64,000 bases of DNA, from positions 1,116,001 to 1,180,000 of the forward strand of contig CP129291.1 of the NCBI GenBank assembly GCA_030437565.1, read 5' to 3'. Position numbers and translations under genes: made by a program. The notes under the pieces are model-generated. The model was given only the letters and a program-made list of their open reading frames with translations, did not search any database and was not told the DNA's origin. Below, piece after piece: positions 49,749-62,938 of the stretch; position 1 is the stretch's first letter; each line of letters begins with the position of its first letter. Source of the stretch: Terrilactibacillus sp. S3-3. GTDB taxonomy: Bacteria > Bacillota > Bacilli > Bacillales > Sporolactobacillaceae.

Positions 49749-52700
49749 ATGATGAGGGAATTTGTCCATTTACATGTCCATAGCGATTACAGTTTGCTGG
49801 ACAGCGCCTGCCGTATTGACGATCTTGTCAAACAAGCTAAGCAAATGGGGCAAAGAGCGCTGGCTCTGACTGATAAACATACGATGTACGGTGTCATTCC
49901 TTTTTATAAAGCCTGCAAAGCGGCCGGCCTTCATCCGGTGATCGGACTAGAAATTGATATAGCGATGAATAGTAAACGGACAGCAGCGCTCGGCACAGGC
50001 AAGCCTTTTGCGGGCTCCCTTATCCTACTGGCTGAAAATCAAGCAGGCTATCAGAATCTTGTCCTGCTCAGCTCAATGATTCAGTATCATGAGGACAAGC
50101 AGTTGAGCCTCCGCGGCCTTTCCGCACATTCGGCCGGCCTAATCGCTTTATCCGCAGGGCCTGACGGTTTGATAGAGCATTTGCTTATCAATGGATACGA
50201 TGAGGAAGCGCGGGAAGTCGCTAAGGTTTACAAAAAGATATTTACCGGACAGTTTTATTTTGAATGTCAGCGCCATGGCCGGAAAGAGGAGCAAGCGGTT
50301 GAATCATCCGTTATCAGTATTGGGAAAGAGCTAAGTATTCCGCTTGTTGCAACGAATGATGTTCATTACATTAAAAAGGAAGATGCCGATGTCTATGCTT
50401 GCCTGACGTGTATACGAACAGGTGAGAAGCTGGCGGCCGGCAAGCCGCGTCATCCGGAATATTATCTTAAATCTTCCGAAGAGATGGCCGATTTGTTCGT
50501 ATCCATGCCGGAAGCTGTGAAAATGAGCGAGCAGATTGCTTTTCGCTGCCAGGTTGATTTTTCTTTTGGACAGATGCGGCTGCCGAGGTTTAAGACAGAA
50601 AACGGAGAAACATCCCGGTCGGTTTTGCGGGAAAAGTGCGAACGCGGACTTAAAGAGAGATTTAAAGAAGTGTCGGAAACGGCCCACGCGCGGCTGGAAA
50701 AAGAATTGTCGATCATCGATCAAATGGGCTTTAACGACTATTTTTTAATTGTCTGGGATTTAATTGAGGAGGCGCGGCGGCTGGGAATGATGCCGGGACC
50801 GGGCCGCGGGTCGGCCGCGGGATCACTCGTTGCTTACGTGCTTCGCATCACCGATGTTGACCCACTTAAATATAATTTGTTATTTGAACGTTTTTTAAAT
50901 CCGGAGCGGATTACAATGCCGGATATCGATATTGATTTTCCCGATAAGGATCGGGACAAGATGATTGCTTATGCCAGCCGAAAATACGGGAAAAACCACG
51001 TTGCGCAAATCATCACATTCGGGACACTGGCCGCAAAGGCGGCTATAAGGGATGTCGGCAAGGTCATGGATGTTCCGCCCGCGCTTATTGATCGTCTCGC
51101 CCGGCTCATTCCTGCGCGCCCCAAAATGACATTAAACAAAGCGCTTGATGAATCGGACAAACTTCGCCGAATGCTGCACGAATCGCCTGAGGCTGCCGGA
51201 TTATTCAGGATGGCCCGCAAAGTCGAAGGGGCACCCAGACATTCATCGATTCATGCTGCCGGTGTCGTATTCAGCGATGAGCCGCTGACGCAAATCGTGC
51301 CGATTCAAGAAGGTCACGAAGGGGTCCCTGTCACGCAATATCCGATGAATGTGCTGGAAGAACTGGGCCTTTTGAAAATTGACTTTTTAGGACTGAGAAA
51401 TTTAACATTTATGCAAGAGGTCATCGGCCTGGTGGAAAAGCAAACGGGGCAGCGATTTGATGTAAATGGCGTTGCAATGGATGATGCCGACACGTTCCGA
51501 TTGCTGAGCCTTGGCGATACGACCGGCGTGTTTCAATTAGAATCGGAAGGCATGCGCGATGTGCTGCGCAAATTGAAGCCGACGGAATTTGAAGACATTG
51601 TTGCCGTCAATGCTCTTTATCGGCCGGGACCGATGAAGTTCATAGATACTTATATTGAAGGCAAACACGGCCGGCGCCAGGTGCATTATCCGCATCCCGA
51701 TTTAGAGCCGATACTCGCTCCGACATACGGCGTTTTGGTCTATCAGGAACAGATCATGCAAATTGCCGCCAAAATGGCCGGCTTTACATTGGGGCAGGCC
51801 GACATCTTGAGAAGAGCCGTTTCTAAGAAGAAGCGCCGCGTGCTTGAAGAACAAAAAAATAATTTTATAGCCGGATGTCAGAGCCGTCATTATTCATTAG
51901 AGGTTTCCGAGTATGTTTACGATCTGATTGTGCGCTTCGCCAACTACGGGTTCAATCGTTCGCATGCCGTGGCATACAGTATTGTGGCTTACCGGCTGGC
52001 TTATCTTAAAGCTCACTATCCCGAAGCATTTATGGCGGCGCTTCTCACAAGTATCATCGGCCATCAAGATAAAATGCTCTTAGCAGAGGCCGAACTTAAG
52101 CAGCGCGGCATGACGCTATATCCACCTTCGATCAATGAAAGCGAAGCGGGATTTAAACTGGTTGACCGCGGCGTCCGTTTCGGCCTTTCAGCGATTAAAA
52201 ACCTCGGCATGGGTGCTATTGATGAAATCATCACAAAAAGAGCGGATGGATTACCGTGATCTCTTTGATTTTTGCCGGCGCGTCACTGTGCGGAAAGTGA
52301 ACCGCAAAGCGATCGAAGCCTTGATTTTTGCCGGCGCGATGGACGAATTTGGAGTAGAGCGTGCCTCACTGTTAGCCACACTGGATAATGCGATCGCTTG
52401 CGGCGAGGCGAAGCAGAATGTCAGCCGCGGGCAGGTTGCTTTCGATACATTTGACGAAGCGTCAAAAGTTTATGTCGACGTACCGCCTTTTTCATTTTTC
52501 GAACGGCTGCATTACGAAAAGGAATATTTGGGGATGTACCTCACCTCCCATCCACTTGCTCCGTACCGCAAAAGACTTGGCGCAGCCGCCAGCCTGATCA
52601 AACAAATACAGCATTTAGAAAATCACCAGGTTGTCCGTCTTGCGGTGCTGCTGGAGAATGTCAGGCCTATTCGGACAAAATCTGGAAAAACGATGGCTTT

Positions 52701-53134
52701 TCTTATTGTCGGTGATGAATCCGGCCGAATGCAAGCGGTCTGTTTTCCCGCTTTATGAGAGAACAAGAGACATTTTCCGGAATGATCAAATGCTTTTTAT
52801 TGAAGCAGCTCTGGACAAAAAAAATGGTGAAAACACTCAGCTGAATCTGCACAAGGCAGAGAGACTGCAGGATTTTCTGCAGGCTTTTAACAGCGGGAAT
52901 AAAGTGGCGCTGTTTCTAAGAATCGATGCCGGCCACCAGGAGACCGTCATTCTCAGACAACTGAAAAAGTTGCTGCAGTCTTATCCCGGCGAGCATACTG
53001 TTATTATCTATTATGACACGATCAGAAAAACCGTTGAGCTTTCGTCAAATTATCATGTAGATGTTAAAAAAGAATGCCTAGAAAAAATAGGGCGGCTGAT
53101 TGGCAATAAAAATGTTATGATTAAACGAAGATAG
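49749..53134 (+). CDS. dnaE: DNA polymerase III alpha subunit DnaE
   Basis: DnaE extends RNA primers at the replication fork before handing over to PolC. Order: PHP domain (FVHLHVHSDYSLLDSA, residues 5-20), polymerase core with PGPGRGSAAGSLVAYVL, MPDIDIDFPDKDRD (catalytic Asp pair, ~400), RHSSIHAAGVV, FQLESEGMRDVLRKLKP, VALYRPGP-type ALYRPGPM and NYGFNRSHAVAYS, then HhH and an OB fold. The first 836 residues are uninterrupted. Frame changes lie at about 52240-52260 and 52740-52755. About 1128 codons, as in Bacillus DnaE (no proofreading domain). The start follows GGGAGGGA. Confidence 0.96.
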
Positions 53135-53323
53135 AGAATAAAGCTTTTCTTTGAATTTTGTATTTTGATATAATGGTGAAGTTTAAAGTACAGCGATTTT
53201 TTAACTTAAAGAGAAGAGAAAAAAAGACGCGGTCAAAAGCATCTTCGCTTAGGGAGCCTTGCTTAATTTTTTTGAAAAAGGTAGAGACGTTGTTCCGATA
53301 GATAAAAAAGGAGTGAGTTTGAG

Positions 53324-54613
53324 GTGGCCACAATTAGGGAAGAAGCTTTACATCTTCACAGGATTCATCAGGGAAAGCTTACAACACAGTCAAAAGTACC
53401 TGTCCGCGGTGCAAAAGATCTGAGTTTAGTTTATTCTCCGGGCGTAGCGGAACCGTGCAAAGAAATTTACAATAATAAAGACGAAGTATTTGAATACACA
53501 ATGAAAGGCAACACCGTGGCGGTTGTATCGGACGGTACGGCCGTGCTCGGACTCGGCAATATTGGACCTGAAGCCGCCCTTCCGGTTATGGAGGGAAAAG
53601 CCGTCCTGTTTAAAAACTTTGCGGGTCTTGATGCCTTTCCGCTTTGCCTTGACACAATAGATGTTGACAAAATTGTACAAACGGTTAAATTGCTTGCACC
53701 GACTTTTGGCGGCATTAACTTGGAAGATATCGCCGCGCCTCGCTGTTTCGACCGAACGAAGGCTGAAAAAAGAAGTTGACATCCCCGTTTTTCACGATGA
53801 TCAGCACGGCACGGCGATCGTGACGCTGGCCGGCCTTGTGAACAGCCTCAAAGTTGTCGGCAAAAAGATGTCAAACATCAAAGTAGTGGTGAATGGTGCC
53901 GGAGCAGCCGGAGTGGCCATTGTTCATTTGCTTGTCCACTTCGGTGTCAAAGAGATCGTGATGTGCGACTCGCGAGGAGCCGTTTACGCTGGAAGACCTG
54001 ATGGAATGAATCCTGTGAAAGAAATGGTGGCCAAATTTACAAACCAGAATCATGAGTCCGGATCGCTCGCCGAAGTGATTAAAGACAAGGATGTTTTTTT
54101 ATCGGCGTTTCCGTTGCCGGCGCTTTAACACAAGACATGATCAGGACAATGGCCGATGATCCGATTATTTTTGCAATGGCCAACCCAAATCCTGAAATCT
54201 TGCCCGATGAGGCCAAAGCGGCGGGGGCGAAGGTGGTCGGCACCGGGCGTTCAGATTTCCCAAACCAAGTGAACAACGTGCTTGCTTTTCCCGGCATTTT
54301 CAGGGGGGCATTAGATGTCCAGGCCACTCATATTAATGAAGAGATGAAAAAAGCGGCTGTTTTTGCACTGGCCAGTCTAATCACCGCCGATAAATTGAAT
54401 GCGGAATGCGTGATTCCCGCGCCGTTTAATCCAGATGTTGCTCCGGCTGTCGCTGCTGCGGTTGCTCAGGCTGCTATGGAGACGGGGGCGGCAAGGAAAA
54501 AAGTAAATCCCAAAATAGTGGCGGAGAAGACGCGGAAATTGTCGGCGATTAAGGAAAAAAGCGGCGATTCAGTGAAGAAACAGGTAAAGAATGTTGAAAT
54601 ATTGGCGGACTGA
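53324..54613 (+). CDS. ytsJ: NADP-dependent malic enzyme (YtsJ-like)
   Basis: Converts malate to pyruvate and CO2, giving NADPH and balancing the TCA cycle with glycolysis. Motifs: [83 protein letters not shown] (NAD(P) loop) and [11 protein letters not shown]. The GTG start at 53324 follows AAAAAGGAGTGA. Frame changes lie at about 53750-53765 and 54095-54120. About 430 codons. Confidence 0.94.
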
Positions 54614-54651
54614 TTAATTTAAGGTTTTGCCAAAGTTAGAGGGTGATATAC

Positions 54652-55531
54652 TTGTTAAAGGACTTTTTTATTAAAAAGAAAAAGTATGCAACGGTTCCCT
54701 CCGCTAAAACGAGGCAAGAGGTTCCGGAAGGTATTATGATGAAATGTCCGAAAAAAAAGATCATGTATGTAAAAGAATTGAAAAAAAAAAGCATCTGTAC
54801 GTCTGTCAATCATGCGGTTATCATTATCCAATGAATGCCTATGATCGAGTCGACATGCTTTTTGATTCGGGATCTTTTGTTGAATTTGACAAAGAGATGA
54901 TTTCGGAAAATCCGCTTCAATTCCCAAATTATATGTCTAAGCTGGAAAAGGATAAGAAAAAAACAAACTTAAATGAAGCGGTCCTGACCGGCAAAGGAAG
55001 CATCGATGGGTACGAAACCGTGACGGCGATCATGGATTCGGGCTTCCGAATGGGGAGCATGGGATCGGTTGTCGGAGAAAAAATCACACGTGCCATTGAA
55101 TATGCGATGGAGCATCAATTGCCGATCATCATCTTTTCCGCATCAGGCGGCGCCCGCATGCAGGAAGGGGTCCTCAGTTTGATGCAGATGGCAAAAACAA
55201 GCGCCGTCTTAAAGGCTTTCAGCGATAACGGCGGACTGTTCATCTCGATCATACGCATCCGACAACCGGAGGAGTGTCGGCAAGTTTTGCTTCGCTCGGC
55301 GATTATAATTTTGCCGAACCGGGCGCACTTATTGGTTTTGCCGGCCGGCGGATCATTGAACAAACCATTCGCGAGGAACTTCCGGAAGACTTCCAAACGG
55401 CTGAATTTTTATTGAAACATGGACAGCTCGACAAAGTGATCCCGAGAGGTGAACTCAGGCAAGTACTGCGGACAGTATTGTCAATCCACAGTTTAGGAGG
55501 TGAGGAAGATGGCACCGGGGCTGGAATTTGA
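54652..55531 (+). CDS. accD: Acetyl-CoA carboxylase carboxyltransferase subunit beta
   Basis: AccD pairs with AccA to move CO2 from carboxybiotin to acetyl-CoA, the committed step of fatty acid synthesis. The N-terminal zinc ribbon has CPK-KKIMYV and, after a frame change in the A10 run at about 54779-54790, [12 protein letters not shown]. The core has [34 protein letters not shown], and after another change (about 55245-55262) [20 protein letters not shown]. The second zinc Cys (CPxC) appears lost, with CPKKKI for CPKCKK. TTG start at 54652 after GAGGGTGA. Overlaps accA. Confidence 0.94.
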
Positions 55532-56486
55532 AAAGCCAATCAATGAATTGAAGGCAAAGATAAAAGAATTGAAACAATTTATGGATGAGAAGGGTATTGA
55601 TCTGTCCGTTGAACTGGAGCGTCTGCAGAACCGGCTGATCGAACTTGAAAAAGAAACTTACAGTCATATGACGCCATGGGAACGCGTCCAGATAGCCAGA
55701 CATATGGATCGGCCGACGACTCTGGACTATATTCCGAGTTTGTTCACTGATTTTATTGAGTGTCACGGTGACCGGCTCTACGGAGATGATGCGGCAATTG
55801 TCGCGGGAATTGGAAAATATCATGGCCGGCCTGTCACGATTATCGGCGAGCAGCGCGGCCGCGATACGAAAGAGAATATCTTGCGGAATTTCGGCATGCC
55901 GCATCCTGAAGGCTATCGCAAAGCACTCAGATTGATGAAGCAAGCGGACAAATTTAACCGGCCAATCATCACATTTATTGATACAAAAGGGGCTTTTCCA
56001 GGCAAGGCCGCGGAAGAGCGCGGCCAAAGCGAAGCGATTGCGCGGAACCTCATGGAAATGTCGGGCCTAACGGTGCCGATTGTTTGTGTTGTTATCGGTG
56101 AAGGAGCGAGCGGCGGTGCACTGGCGATCAGTATAGGCAATCAGATTTTAATGCTTGAGAACTCTTGGTATTCGGTGATTTCGCCGGAAGGCGCTGCGGC
56201 GCTTTTATGGAAAGATGCCGGACAAGCGGAACGGGCTGCCGAAACGATGAAAATAACAGGTCCTGATTTAAAGGAGCTCGGCATTATTGATACACTGATC
56301 CCCGAAGTTTTAGGCGGGGCTCATCATGATCCTAAAGCTCAGGCGGTTATTATCGATCAATACTTATGCGAGGCGTTAAATCAGCTTTCTACATTGAGCC
56401 GCGAGGCAATACGGGATCAGCGATTGGCAAAATTTCGTGCTATAGGAGAATATGGAATGGCTCACGATGACATTCTAAATAAATAG
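55509..56486 (+). CDS. accA: Acetyl-CoA carboxylase carboxyltransferase subunit alpha
   Basis: The frame is intact at 325 residues. Features: an N-terminal helical arm ([18 protein letters not shown]), [68 protein letters not shown] and [14 protein letters not shown]. The ATG at 55509 follows AGGAGGTGAGG and overlaps the end of accD, so the two subunits are translated together. It is followed by pfkA-pyk in the usual Bacillus order. Confidence 0.97.
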   Translation: MAPGLEFEKPINELKAKIKELKQFMDEKGIDLSVELERLQNRLIELEKETYSHMTPWERVQIARHMDRPTTLDYIPSLFTDFIECHGDRLYGDDAAIVAGIGKYHGRPVTIIGEQRGRDTKENILRNFGMPHPEGYRKALRLMKQADKFNRPIITFIDTKGAFPGKAAEERGQSEAIARNLMEMSGLTVPIVCVVIGEGASGGALAISIGNQILMLENSWYSVISPEGAAALLWKDAGQAERAAETMKITGPDLKELGIIDTLIPEVLGGAHHDPKAQAVIIDQYLCEALNQLSTLSREAIRDQRLAKFRAIGEYGMAHDDILNK

Positions 56487-56511
56487 GTTCCGATTTTGCT
56501 TATAAAGGTAA

Positions 56512-57515
<1,004 letters not shown>

Positions 57516-57533
57516 AGTCGGGAGGGCATTATG

Positions 57534-59293
57534 ATGAGAAAAACCAAGATTGTTTGTACGCTTGGACCGGCAAGCGATTCCGTGGAAAGATTGGTTGAAT
57601 TAATTCATGCGGGCATGAACGTGGCGCGCTTCAACTTCTCACACGGCAGCCATGAAGAACATCATCAAAAAGTGATCAATTTGCGCGAAGCGATAAGACA
57701 AACAGGCCAAACCGTTGCCATTCTTCTCGATACCAAAGGCCCTGAAATTCGTACGGGAGACATGGCCACCGACGAGGTACTGCTTGAAGAAGGAAACAAA
57801 CTGGATATCTCGATGGACGAATGTTTAGGGACAAAAGATCAAATTTCCGTTACATATCCGGAACTGGTTAATGATGTGCATATCGGATCAAAAATCTTGA
57901 TTGATGACGGATTGGTTGAACTCGAAGTCACCGGTAAATCCGCTCGCATCATTCACACCAAAATCTTAAATACTGGTATCCTGAAAAGTAAAAAAGGGAT
58001 CATTGTCCCGAATGTCAGCATCAATCTGCCGGGTATGACGGAAAAAGATGCGGAGGACATTATATTCGGCATCGGCGAAGGCATCGATTTTATCGCTGCT
58101 TCCTTTGTTCGCCGCGCTTCGGACGTCATTGATATCCGTAAATTATGCGAGGAACACGGCGCCCATGACATCTATATTTTTCCGAAGATCGAAAGTCAGG
58201 AAGCGGTGGACAACATCGATGAAATTCTTCGTGTGTCCGACGGTATGATGATCGCCCGCGGCGACTCGGCGTGGAAATTCCTGCCGAAGACGTGCCGCTG
58301 GTGCAAAAAAAGTTGATCAGACTGTGCAACAGAGCTGGGAAACCGGTGATCACAGCGACGCAAATGCTTGACTCCATGATCAGAAACCCTCGTCCGACCC
58401 GCGCCGAAGCCAGTGATGTTGCCAATGCGATTTTTGACGGTACGGATGCGATCATGCTTTCAGGGGAGACGGCAGCGGGGAAATGGCCGGTCGAGGCTGT
58501 GAAGACGATGCATAATATCGCGACGAAAACAGAAACGGCATTGAATTACCCGAGAATTCTTCGTCACTTAACCCAATCAAGCAATACAACGATCACCGAT
58601 GCCATCGGCCAAGCTGTTGCCCATACGGCTTTGAGCCTGAATGTCAGCGCCATTGTGACATCGACGGTGAGCGGGCGTACGGCGCGGATCGTCTCACGCT
58701 ATCGGCCGAAAGCGCCGCGCCGATTGTTGCGGTCACCGATTCCGAGCGAGTGGCCAAGAAAAATGTGCCTTGTTTGGGGGGCCATTCCCGTCTTGAGCAA
58801 GATGGCCCGGACGACGGATGAAATGTTTGACAGGGCCATAAACAGCGCTTTGAAAGCGAATCTCGTTAAGGAAGGCGACCTGGTGGTCATCACGGCAGGT
58901 GTTCCGATCGCCGAGCCCGGCACGACAAATTTAATGAAAATTCATATTGTCGGCGATGTTTTGGCAAAAGGTCACGGCATCGGGAGAAAGGCGGCAACGT
59001 CGACGGTTTTTGCAGCCAAAAATGCGGACGATGCCAATGAAAATATGCCTGATGGCGCGATCCTTGTCGCAAAAGCGACCGATAAAGAATATGTACCGGC
59101 GATGCGCCGGGCGGCAGGCATTGTTACCGAAATTGCAGGACTGACTTCCCATGCGGCTGTCGTCGGGGTTGAACTTGGGGTCCCGGTGGTTATCGGGGTA
59201 AATAAAGCGATGTCGCTGCTGAAAACCGGACAGAAGATCACCATTGACTGTGAGCGCGGAAATATTTATGAAGGGCAAGCCAGAGTGCTGTAA
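57534..59293 (+). CDS. pyk: Pyruvate kinase with C-terminal PEP-utilizer-like domain
   Basis: Makes ATP and pyruvate from phosphoenolpyruvate. Motifs: [60 protein letters not shown] (substrate lysine), [30 protein letters not shown] and [18 protein letters not shown]. The C-terminal extra domain of Bacillus-type enzymes is present ([20 protein letters not shown], then [20 protein letters not shown]). Frame changes lie at about 58262-58275, and a compensating pair at about 58705-58757. About 586 codons. Operon with pfkA. Confidence 0.96.
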
Positions 59294-59340
59294 AGCCGGG
59301 ACGGGTCCTTTTTGTCGGCAGATAGCGGCCGCGCGGCCGG

Positions 59341-59376
59341 AGAGAAGGCGCGAAACACCAAACGCCTTCTCTTAAA
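59341..59376 (+). terminator. Hairpin after pyk
   Basis: AGAGAAGGCG (59341-59350) pairs with CGCCTTCTCT (59363-59372). It is followed by TAAACTTTAAT, a weak T-tract. Confidence 0.65.
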
Positions 59377-59475
59377 CTTTAATCGAAATGAAAAATAAGG
59401 CAGCGAATGCAGACTTTGCCTAAGCAGATTGATTTGTTTCTTTTTGGCATTTTATTTTTAAGGAGTGATCGACTT

Positions 59476-59897
59476 GTGATTTCTAAAACAAGAATTGTAG
59501 CCAGATATTGTGAGACCGATCAAATGGGGATTGTCCATCACAGTCAATATGTCAATTGGTTTGAAGTGGCGAGAACGGACTGGATTCACGAATTGGGCCA
59601 GTCTTACCGGCAAATTGAAGAAGCAGGGCTGATGCTGCCGGTCATTGGCGTTCAGCTTCAGTATCGTTCGCCTGCGCGATATGATGACGCCGTGATTGTG
59701 GAAACAAGGCTGAAGGAATATAACAGTATTCGGATTGTTTTTGAATATCACATCACACGAAAGAGCGGATGGAACGCTTGCTTGTTGACGGGACGACATC
59801 CCACTGTTGGACGAACCAATCCATGAAACCAATTTCTTTAAGGAAATTTAATCCTGCTCTCCATGAAAAACTGTGCCATGCTCAAAAAGGAGATTAA
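59476..59897 (+). CDS. YbgC/4HBT-type acyl-CoA thioesterase
   Basis: A single hotdog-fold thioesterase. It begins TRIVARYCETDQMGIVHHSQ with the catalytic Asp of ETDQMG, then YVNWFEVARTDWIHELG and IEEAGLMLPVIGVQLQY. A frame change at about 59770-59785 replaces the wrong ending by LLVDGTTSHCWTNQSMKPIS, giving about 140 residues with a stop at 59895-59897. The GTG start at 59476 follows AAGGAGTG. The natural substrate is unknown. Next to fxsA (ytzA), as in related genomes. Confidence 0.85.
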
Positions 59898-59900
59898 CGG

Positions 59901-60364
59901 ATGCTCAAAAAAGCCTTTTTTATTCTGCCGCTCTTTGCCATTCTGGAACTTATCCTATTAATTGCTTGCGGCCGGTTTTTGGTGTGCTTGCTACGCTGCT
60001 GCTTTTCCTCACCACCTGCCTGGGCTTTTGGATTATGAAGCGGGAGGGGCTCTCCGTATTGAGGAATATGCGGGAAAGCTTCAACAGAGGACAGATTCCG
60101 GGCGAATCTTTACTGGACGCGGCCTGCCTTCTGTTCGGAGGTTTTCTGCTTGTTATTCCGGGCTTTTTAAGTGACATTCTCGGCCTGCTCTTTCTTATTC
60201 CAAAAACACGCACTTGGATCAAACGATACCTAAAATACAAACTGGCCGCCGTTCTCTCAAGACTCATTTTTTTTCTTTTTACACCTTCCGGAAAAGATTT
60301 TAGATTTGATCACCGCCTTCTTTATTTTTCAGGCTTTCCGGCGATATACAGCCAAATATCGTGA
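59901..60364 (+). CDS. fxsA: FxsA family membrane protein
   Basis: A small membrane protein whose E. coli homologue affects exclusion of phage T7 by F plasmids. The start reads LKKAFFILPLFAILELILLI; after changes at about 59965-59985 the frame gives GVLATLLLFLTTCLGFWIMK, then REGLSVLRNMRESFNRGQIP and LVIPGFLSDILGLLFLIPKT. Four hydrophobic stretches. The start at 59901 follows AAAAAGGAGAT. The frame runs to 60364, overlapping the convergent ytvI by about 40 bases; the native stop may be earlier. Confidence 0.87.
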
Positions 60365-61463
60365 AAGACACGCGCCTGAAATAGCGTTTTTAAAATGACT
60401 AAGCTGATCGGCCCCAGTATGAGGCCGGTAAATCCAAAAATTTTAAAGCCGACAAAAAGCGAGATCAGTGTAGCCAGAGGATCAAGCCCTATGTTTGATG
60501 ACAGTATTTTTGGTTCCGTCAATTGTCTCTGGATGATAACGAGAGCGAATAATGTAGACAAACCGATCGTCAGCATATAGTTTTGCGCAAAAAAGTGATA
60601 AGTGATCCAAGGGATAAAGACGGCACTGGTTCCAAGGTAAGGCATAAGATCGACAATGCCCGAAATGAGGGCAATGGTCAGCGGATGTTCCACTCTAAGT
60701 AGAAGCAGGCCGAAAAAGACAATGATTGTCGTGATTGAAACGAGTATGAATTGGGCATGAATAAAACGACCGATAAAGGCTTTTTTTAATTCTCGATAAA
60801 CCGCTTTAAGATGCTCATCAATTTTCGGTGTCGCGGATGCAAGGATGAACGCTCCGATGCGGTTCCAATCTTTTGAAATGAAAAAGGTCGCGAGAAAAAT
60901 TAAAATGGTCGATGTCAGTGTGTTTGGCAAAGAGATAATAAAATGGCTGAGTCCGTTGATGAGATGGCTGCCGATGCCGTTCAGTATTTCCGCCGATTTT
61001 TCCCCTATGTTGTGAATGTTATGCTGAATGGCCTGCTGGTCGGAAGGAGACAGTTCGTTATAAAGATGGGTGAGGTGTTCCCAAGCCGGCAGCAGCTTGA
61101 TAAAAAAAAAGGTTTGAAAATCATCGGCCAGTAGATTCACATGTTCCGGTACCATTTTTGTTAGGTAGGTTAACCCTTTTATCAGATTCAAGCCGATAAA
61201 TACCATCAGGCTGGATAAAATACCGAATATTATGGTCAAGATTGCGAATGTTGCGAAGCCTCTGGATATCTTTTTTTTTTTTCGATCATTGAAATAAGCG
61301 GATTTAAAATGAAAGAAATGCCGAGGGCAATAAAAAAAGGATAGCCAAATTTAACCAAAAAGTAAGCCAAGCACGTGGCCGAGCAAAAAATAAGCAGAAT
61401 AAAAATGACCCGGCAAAAAACAAAAAAGTATTTGATAAGATGGTGAATCTCTCTTGAATTCAT
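60322..61463 (-). CDS. ytvI: YtvI, AI-2E-family sporulation membrane protein
   Basis: About 380 residues with eight or so hydrophobic segments in the AI-2E transporter pattern: FGYPFFIALGISFILNPLIS, FLATFFISKDWNRI, RFIHAQFILVSITTIIVFFG, SGIVDLMPYLGTSAVFIPW and GLDPLATLISLFVGFKIFGF followed by GLILGP. YtvI is a SigE-associated family in sporeformers. The ATG at 61463 (MNSREIHHLIKYFF) follows GGGGTGTGG. One frame change lies in the T12 run at about 61270-61283. Convergent with fxsA and divergent from citZ. Confidence 0.9.
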
Positions 61464-61571
61464 GTCCACACCCCATAGTAAATGTAGTCGCAAAAAAAGT
61501 GAAATATGCAAGTTGTTTTATGGTCGGCCCTATATTTAATAAAATGATTTTTTCAAGCCTAATTTTTTTTG

Positions 61572-61600
61572 TTCACAAAATTGACGAAAACAGGTATAAT
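61572..61600 (+). promoter_or_regulatory. citZ: Predicted SigA promoter of citZ
   Basis: TTCACA (61572-61577), 17-base spacer, perfect TATAAT (61595-61600). A TTGACG at 61581 lies inside the spacer and is too close to serve as the -35 box. Confidence 0.6.
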
Positions 61601-61645
61601 CAGTAATGGAAGCTCCCACTCCCAACAATTTGATTATTAACTTTT

Positions 61646-61659
61646 TAGAAGCGTTTTCA
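61646..61659 (+). promoter_or_regulatory. citZ: cre-like CcpA site in the citZ leader
   Basis: TAGAAGCGTTTTCA matches TGWAANCGNTNWCA at 12 of 14 positions. It lies about 45 bases after the predicted promoter within the untranslated leader, where a bound CcpA would block elongation, as reported for B. subtilis citZ. Confidence 0.55.
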
Positions 61660-61713
61660 TTATCCATATTTTTCAGAACAAAAGGAAAATAACTGCTTAA
61701 GGAGGAGATTATT

Positions 61714-62829
61714 TTGACCACGACAAAGGGTTTGGAAGGCATCGTTGCAACCACTTCCGCAGTCAGTTCTATTGTTGATGATGTGCTATTGTATAGAGGG
61801 TACAGTATTGAAGAATTGGCTGCTTCATCCACGTTTTGAAGAAGTTGTTTATTTGTTGTGGAACGGCGAACTTCCGGGAAAAGGCGAATTAGATGCATTC
61901 AAAAAAGCGCTTGCAGAAAATGCCGAGATTCCGGATCAGATTTTCGAATCCATAAAGACATACCCGTTGCAAACGGTTCACCCGATGGCCGTTCTTAGAA
62001 CAGCCGTTTCCGCTTTGGGTGTTTTTGACCCGGAAGCCGACAACATGGATGAAGCGTCAAACAAGGCGAAAGCCGTCCGTCTCCAAGCAAAATTAGCAAC
62101 GCTTGTTGCCGGTTTGAAAAGGATCAGAGAGGGGCAAGAACCGATCGCCCCGCGCACAGATTTAAGCTTTGCTGCTAACTTTCTGTACATGCTGAATGGG
62201 AAAGAACCGAGCGATATCGAAGAAGAAGCTTTTGACAAAGCGCTGATTCTTCATGCCGATCATGAACTGACGCTTCCACATTTACCGCCCGCGTGTGTGT
62301 GGCAACACTCTCCGATATTTATTCCGGCGTCACAGCCGCTATCGGCGCTTTAAAAGGCCCGCTTCACGGAGGGGCAAATGAACGCGTGATGCAAATGCTT
62401 GAAGAAATTGGTACGCTCGATAACGTTGACGATTATATCAATCAAAAACTGGCGCAAAAAGAAAAAATCATGGGCTTCGGCCACCGTGTTTACAAAACCG
62501 GTGATCCCCGCGCTCGAATCCTTAAGAATATGTCGCGCCAGCTGACTGAACAAACCGGCCAAAGCAAATGGTACGATATTTCCATTAAAATTGAAGCTCT
62601 CATCAAAGAGAAAAAAGGCCTGCTTCCTAACACAGATTTCTACTCCGCCAGTGTGTATCATTCGCTTGGCATCAAAAGAGACCTCTTTACACCGGTCTTT
62701 GCGGCCAGCAGGGTGTCAGGATGGCTTGCCCATATTCTTGAACAATATAGCAACAACCGCTTGATCCGGCCGAGAGCGGAATACAACGGTCCTGCAGCTC
62801 GTCCGTATGTTCCGATTGATCAACGCTAA
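61714..62829 (+). CDS. citZ: Citrate synthase CitZ
   Basis: Condenses acetyl-CoA and oxaloacetate at the start of the TCA cycle. Motifs: [49 protein letters not shown]-type active-site His, [30 protein letters not shown] (catalytic His), and [20 protein letters not shown] with the catalytic Asp equivalent. The TTG start at 61714 follows AAGGAGGAG. Two frame changes lie at about 61825-61845 and 62262-62300. About 371 codons. It heads the citZ-icd operon. Confidence 0.95.
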
Positions 62830-62856
62830 ATGCTGCATACTTTTCCCACAACACGA

Positions 62857-62887
62857 ATAACAGGTACAGGTTCGCCTGTCCTGTTAT
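62857..62887 (+). other. Stem-loop between citZ and icd
   Basis: ATAACAGG..CAGG pairs with CCTG.CCTGTTAT around TTCG. A-run, not T-run, follows, so it looks like an mRNA processing or stability hairpin rather than a terminator. Confidence 0.55.
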
Positions 62888-62938
62888 AAAAAAAAAAATA
62901 GATAAAAATGTTTTCATTGAGCTTAGGAGGTATGCATT

